Origin: Ianthella basta
Lineage: Eukaryota; Porifera; Demospongiae; Verongiida; Ianthellidae
Direction: 5' to 3'
Assembly (NCBI GenBank): GCA_964019415.1
Contig: OZ025887.1
Location: 5,701,450 to 5,765,449 of the forward strand
Length of the DNA stretch: 64,000 bases
The notes under the pieces are model-generated. The model was given only the letters and a program-made list of their open reading frames with translations, was not told the origin of the DNA and searched no databases. Shown piece after piece: positions 61,222 through 64,000 of this stretch. The position numbers and the translations under genes were made by a program. Numbering within the stretch: the first letter of the stretch is position 1; each line of letters begins with the position of its first letter.

Positions 61222-63978
61222 TGTGTGTGTGTGCATGTGTGTGTGTGTGTGAGTCGTGTGTGTGTGTTGTGTGTGTGTGTGTGTTGTGTGTGTGTGTGTG
61301 TTGTGAATGGATGATTGAGTGTTTTGTGTTGCATGTATGCACGTGTGCGTGTTTGTGTGTGAGTAGGAGGTAGGAGAGAACACTGATGTGGATTCAGTGG
61401 TTGTCTTCGTCAGATTGTCCAGGCCCCCTCACTGAATGCCACTGCTGCTACTGGTGAAGACTGGGTCAGAAGGATCTCCGTTCAGTGGAGCCCAAATGGA
61501 ACTTCCACTACACAACCATGTGGTGATGAAAGCATAACCACATCAAAGTCCAATTGCACAACAAGTTATGGCATATTGTCGGTCATTGTGTGTGTCACCT
61601 GCTCTGTTTGAACATGGCCTGCGCCAGCTGACTGAATGACATCATGCTGTGAGGGGATCCCCCACCAGCCAACGTATTGAAGGTGTATTCCCCAGTAAAC
61701 ACCTCCCTGCTGCCATCTAAGTCATCCAAAATCTCAAACACTGGGTAGAATGCTGCAGTTTGACCAATAGAAACAAGGACACTAATGTCTTCTTCATGCT
61801 CTGTACATAGTGATTTCAGTACAGTATGTGCACCAGAATGTACTACTGTTAAGGTTGGATATGATGGGCTGCTTGATCTACTGAGTTTAAAAGTGCAACA
61901 ATTGCTCCACAGCAGAAGTGCAAACATAGGTAGGTAGGTATATCTCTTAATGTACAGCAGGAGGGAGGAGGACTGTTACCATGGCAACATCTCTATTTAT
62001 TGGAATGTACATAGATTGGTCTCTAAGGAGGGCAAGGAGTCTCGAATTGCCAAAGTGGGATCAGCTGGCAGGCAGGTATGTCTGTGAGCATGTCTCACCT
62101 TTCTCAAAGTACAGGCATACTTCCTCGTGGGCAGAGGGCGTGCAGTGGTGTCTCTGACCTGTGGTGCTGAGGTGCGGGTTGAACTCCACTCTTAGTCCAG
62201 GTGGACATCCCAGATGGACCACCGTCTGGAGGGTGCCCTGCAGGTGGTGGTGGGCACAGCACCCGGGAACAAGCGGCTGGCTACTCTGCTAGTCTTGTGT
62301 AGTCAGCCATAGTCCAAGCACATGTATGCATATACTGTTTGTGCACACACTCAGAGCCAGCTGGCCACACTAGACAGCTCCAATGGGTTGTTCTCACTTT
62401 AATGTGAGGTGATGCTGGTTCAAACGGATCAATGCACTCTATTCCCATTCCCAGAATCTGCATTGGGTTTGGATTTGAAATGCATCTGGCACTATCTCAA
62501 AAATGGAATAGGAAGAACTGGGGGTCCCAGGATAACATGTATGTCGCAATGCAGTACATACATTTCACAATACCCACCTTGAACATGACATGTACAGCCT
62601 GGTCCAGTGTCCCACTCTGAAATTGGTGCCCATTTGGTTCAACAGACAAGGACACCTGTATGGGAGTGTACACCCATGTTCTCAAGTCAGTCTTCGAACT
62701 TCCACAAGTTAACACCAATGACTAGTCCAAGTATAGGTCCTTGCAACAATGACCTTCATCTTCTTGGATGGGGGTGACTTCGATGCATGGTCCATGGATT
62801 AACTAGTGATGCCGTGTAGATGATTGTGGGTGCATGAAGGTACAGCATGTTGGGAGTGATGTGCTAGCATGCAGTGTGTACTGGGGTGAAGTGTGCACGT
62901 GTTTGTTGCTCTTACGTACGTACTTCAAAGGAGACGGTGATGTTATCATTCTGTAGTGCTTTCTCTGCCGTTACATTGATCACATTTGGGGGATTCATAA
63001 ACACTAGCAAATGAAAGGCATCCTCACGGTAGCCTGTGTTGGGAAGTGTGTATCGGACAATGTTGCGTGAATACACAGTTGCAGCTACCTTCAGTATGCA
63101 GTGTGTGGAAGCCTTGTTCACCTGTATTAGGGTACACTTGTAAGGAGAAGGAGTAGTTACGTATTGGTGTGAGGAAGATCCTTGGAGGAAGGGAAGTGGC
63201 AGGGACAGAGCAATTTCTCTGTGGCAGATCCAATGGTGCAATGTGACGTATTGCTCCCCAGTCCGACTCCATTGTGTTCTGCACTTCAAACTGGGTTCTG
63301 GTGTGAGCAGCACAGGTGAGAGCTTGTAGAGACACCGTCAGTACAGGACATGGGTGGAGTGCTGCAGTGTTGCGCTCCAGTGCCGCCGACAACTCTATCA
63401 CTCCATCTGAGCTGTTACTTCCCAAAAGCTGCCACCAATGTCCAAATGTCTCCTCCCTCTCTGTTGCCCGATCAGTTGGGCTGAGAGGCCTCAAACTGCT
63501 TGCACTGACCACCAATAAGCCAAGTGGAATATCTTGTGTCTTGTTGCAGTGTAGTCCTTCCACTGTGTCCCACCTGGGTGATTGGGCTATACGAGCACCA
63601 TCATTGTCATATGAGAGTTTTAAGCAGCACTGGGCATGATCTGTTGCAAACTCAGTTTTCACTTGCCACCAATTAGAAGGTTGAGGATGTATTTGAATCA
63701 CATCACCCGTAGCAACATGCCCAAACCACACATGGACTTCAAATGTGCTGTTTGTCTGTATACGTGGTTAGATAAAGCAGGATCAATAGCTATAGCTTTG
63801 CTCGAGTCGCTCTGAACACACACTTAAGCACTCTCATATGAGCTACACCCTAACCTCGTTTTGAACTGATCCAAGTAGAAAGCTGCCATCTTCTCTTGCA
63901 GCAAACAGACTCAGTGAACCATTGAGTGTCCCTTCAACCATGCCAGTCCTCATGTAGAAGGTCTCTCCTTGGTCATAA
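60480..63978 (-). CDS. single-pass membrane protein, possible CatSper auxiliary subunit (5' end beyond window)
   Basis: Exons on the minus strand join in phase: 63978-63855, 63755-63138, 63088-62924, 62721-62578, 62457-62398, 62237-62099, 61752-61599, 61507-61433, 61063-60971, 60812-60764 and 60650-60480, coding about 560 C-terminal residues. A large Cys-rich, N-glycosylation-rich ectodomain ends in one membrane helix (ASLIVPILVMLMWVLACFVC), then a basic cytosolic tail (KPRIMGVLKRWRGRV). The segment VVHLGCPPGLRVEFNPH, then FYPVFEILDDLDG and FTGEYTFNTLAGG, resembles what I remember of CatSper beta/gamma/delta-type subunits of the sperm calcium channel. That assignment is uncertain. The intron 63137-63089 is only 49 bp and is forced by the frame. 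Confidence 0.55.
61066..61312. repeat. (GT)n microsatellite
   Basis: About 250 bp of GT with TTG, CG and CA interruptions, lying just upstream (transcript sense) of the exon at 60971-61063. Confidence 0.95.
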
Positions 63979-64000
63979 CTGAAGGGAGAACATTGATCAC

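Overview
The window looks like a compact, intron-rich animal genome. Every gene I can name is a eukaryotic, mostly metazoan one: V-ATPase D, TRPT1, dynactin ARP11/ACTR10, WRAP73, atlastin, Rab4, linker histone H1, glucosylceramidase, glycogen phosphorylase, BPNT1, a GT10 fucosyltransferase and CEBPZ. Gene density (about 18 genes in 64 kb), short introns and very abundant (CA)n arrays would fit a sponge or another early-branching marine animal, but nothing here proves the phylum. The named multi-exon genes were modelled by reading GT-AG (twice GC-AG) junctions and checking that the exon phases join.

Layout. 1-1000: 5' part of V-ATPase subunit D (-), running off the left edge. 1086-2138: unrecognised two-exon gene (+). 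2640-4454: TRPT1 (+). 4701-8351: ACTR10 (-). 8472-10114: WRAP73 (+). 10721-14684: atlastin (-). 14845-16691: Rab4 (+). 17275-17955: intronless linker histone H1 (+). 18290-24255: a tandem segmental duplication carrying two aldo-keto reductase genes (-); the left unit also carries a clipped tail of the neighbouring glucosylceramidase gene. 24179-26069: glucosylceramidase A (-). 26150-27884: coiled-coil gene (-). 28065-29780: glucosylceramidase B (+). 29951-40513: 18-exon glycogen phosphorylase (+). 40972-44870: BPNT1 (+), with a 1.57 kb terminal-inverted-repeat element in its intron. 45996-47494: fucosyltransferase (-), first exon uncertain. 49258-59882: 26-exon CEBPZ/Noc1 (+). 60480-63978 and beyond: a single-pass membrane protein (-), possibly a CatSper auxiliary subunit, cut by the right edge.

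The genes are mostly housekeeping and do not form one pathway, but four neighbouring pairs are head-to-head with starts less than 200 bp apart. The two glucosylceramidases are an inverted pair around the coiled-coil gene, and both have CACGTG plus TCATGTGAC-type boxes close to their starts.

The most unusual region is CEBPZ intron 9 (52650-53802). It holds an inverted copy of CEBPZ's own exon 5 with flanking introns, an inverted copy of the glycogen phosphorylase exon 5/intron 5 junction, and a hammerhead-like retroelement terminus. The self-copy plus terminus is flanked by an 8-bp direct repeat. The CEBPZ pre-mRNA should therefore carry antisense to itself and to a second gene. Other structural themes are polypyrimidine minisatellites abutting 3' splice sites, (GT)n arrays that start at 5' splice sites, a tandem array of 3' splice sites in atlastin, and GC-AG introns in the adjacent atlastin and Rab4 genes.
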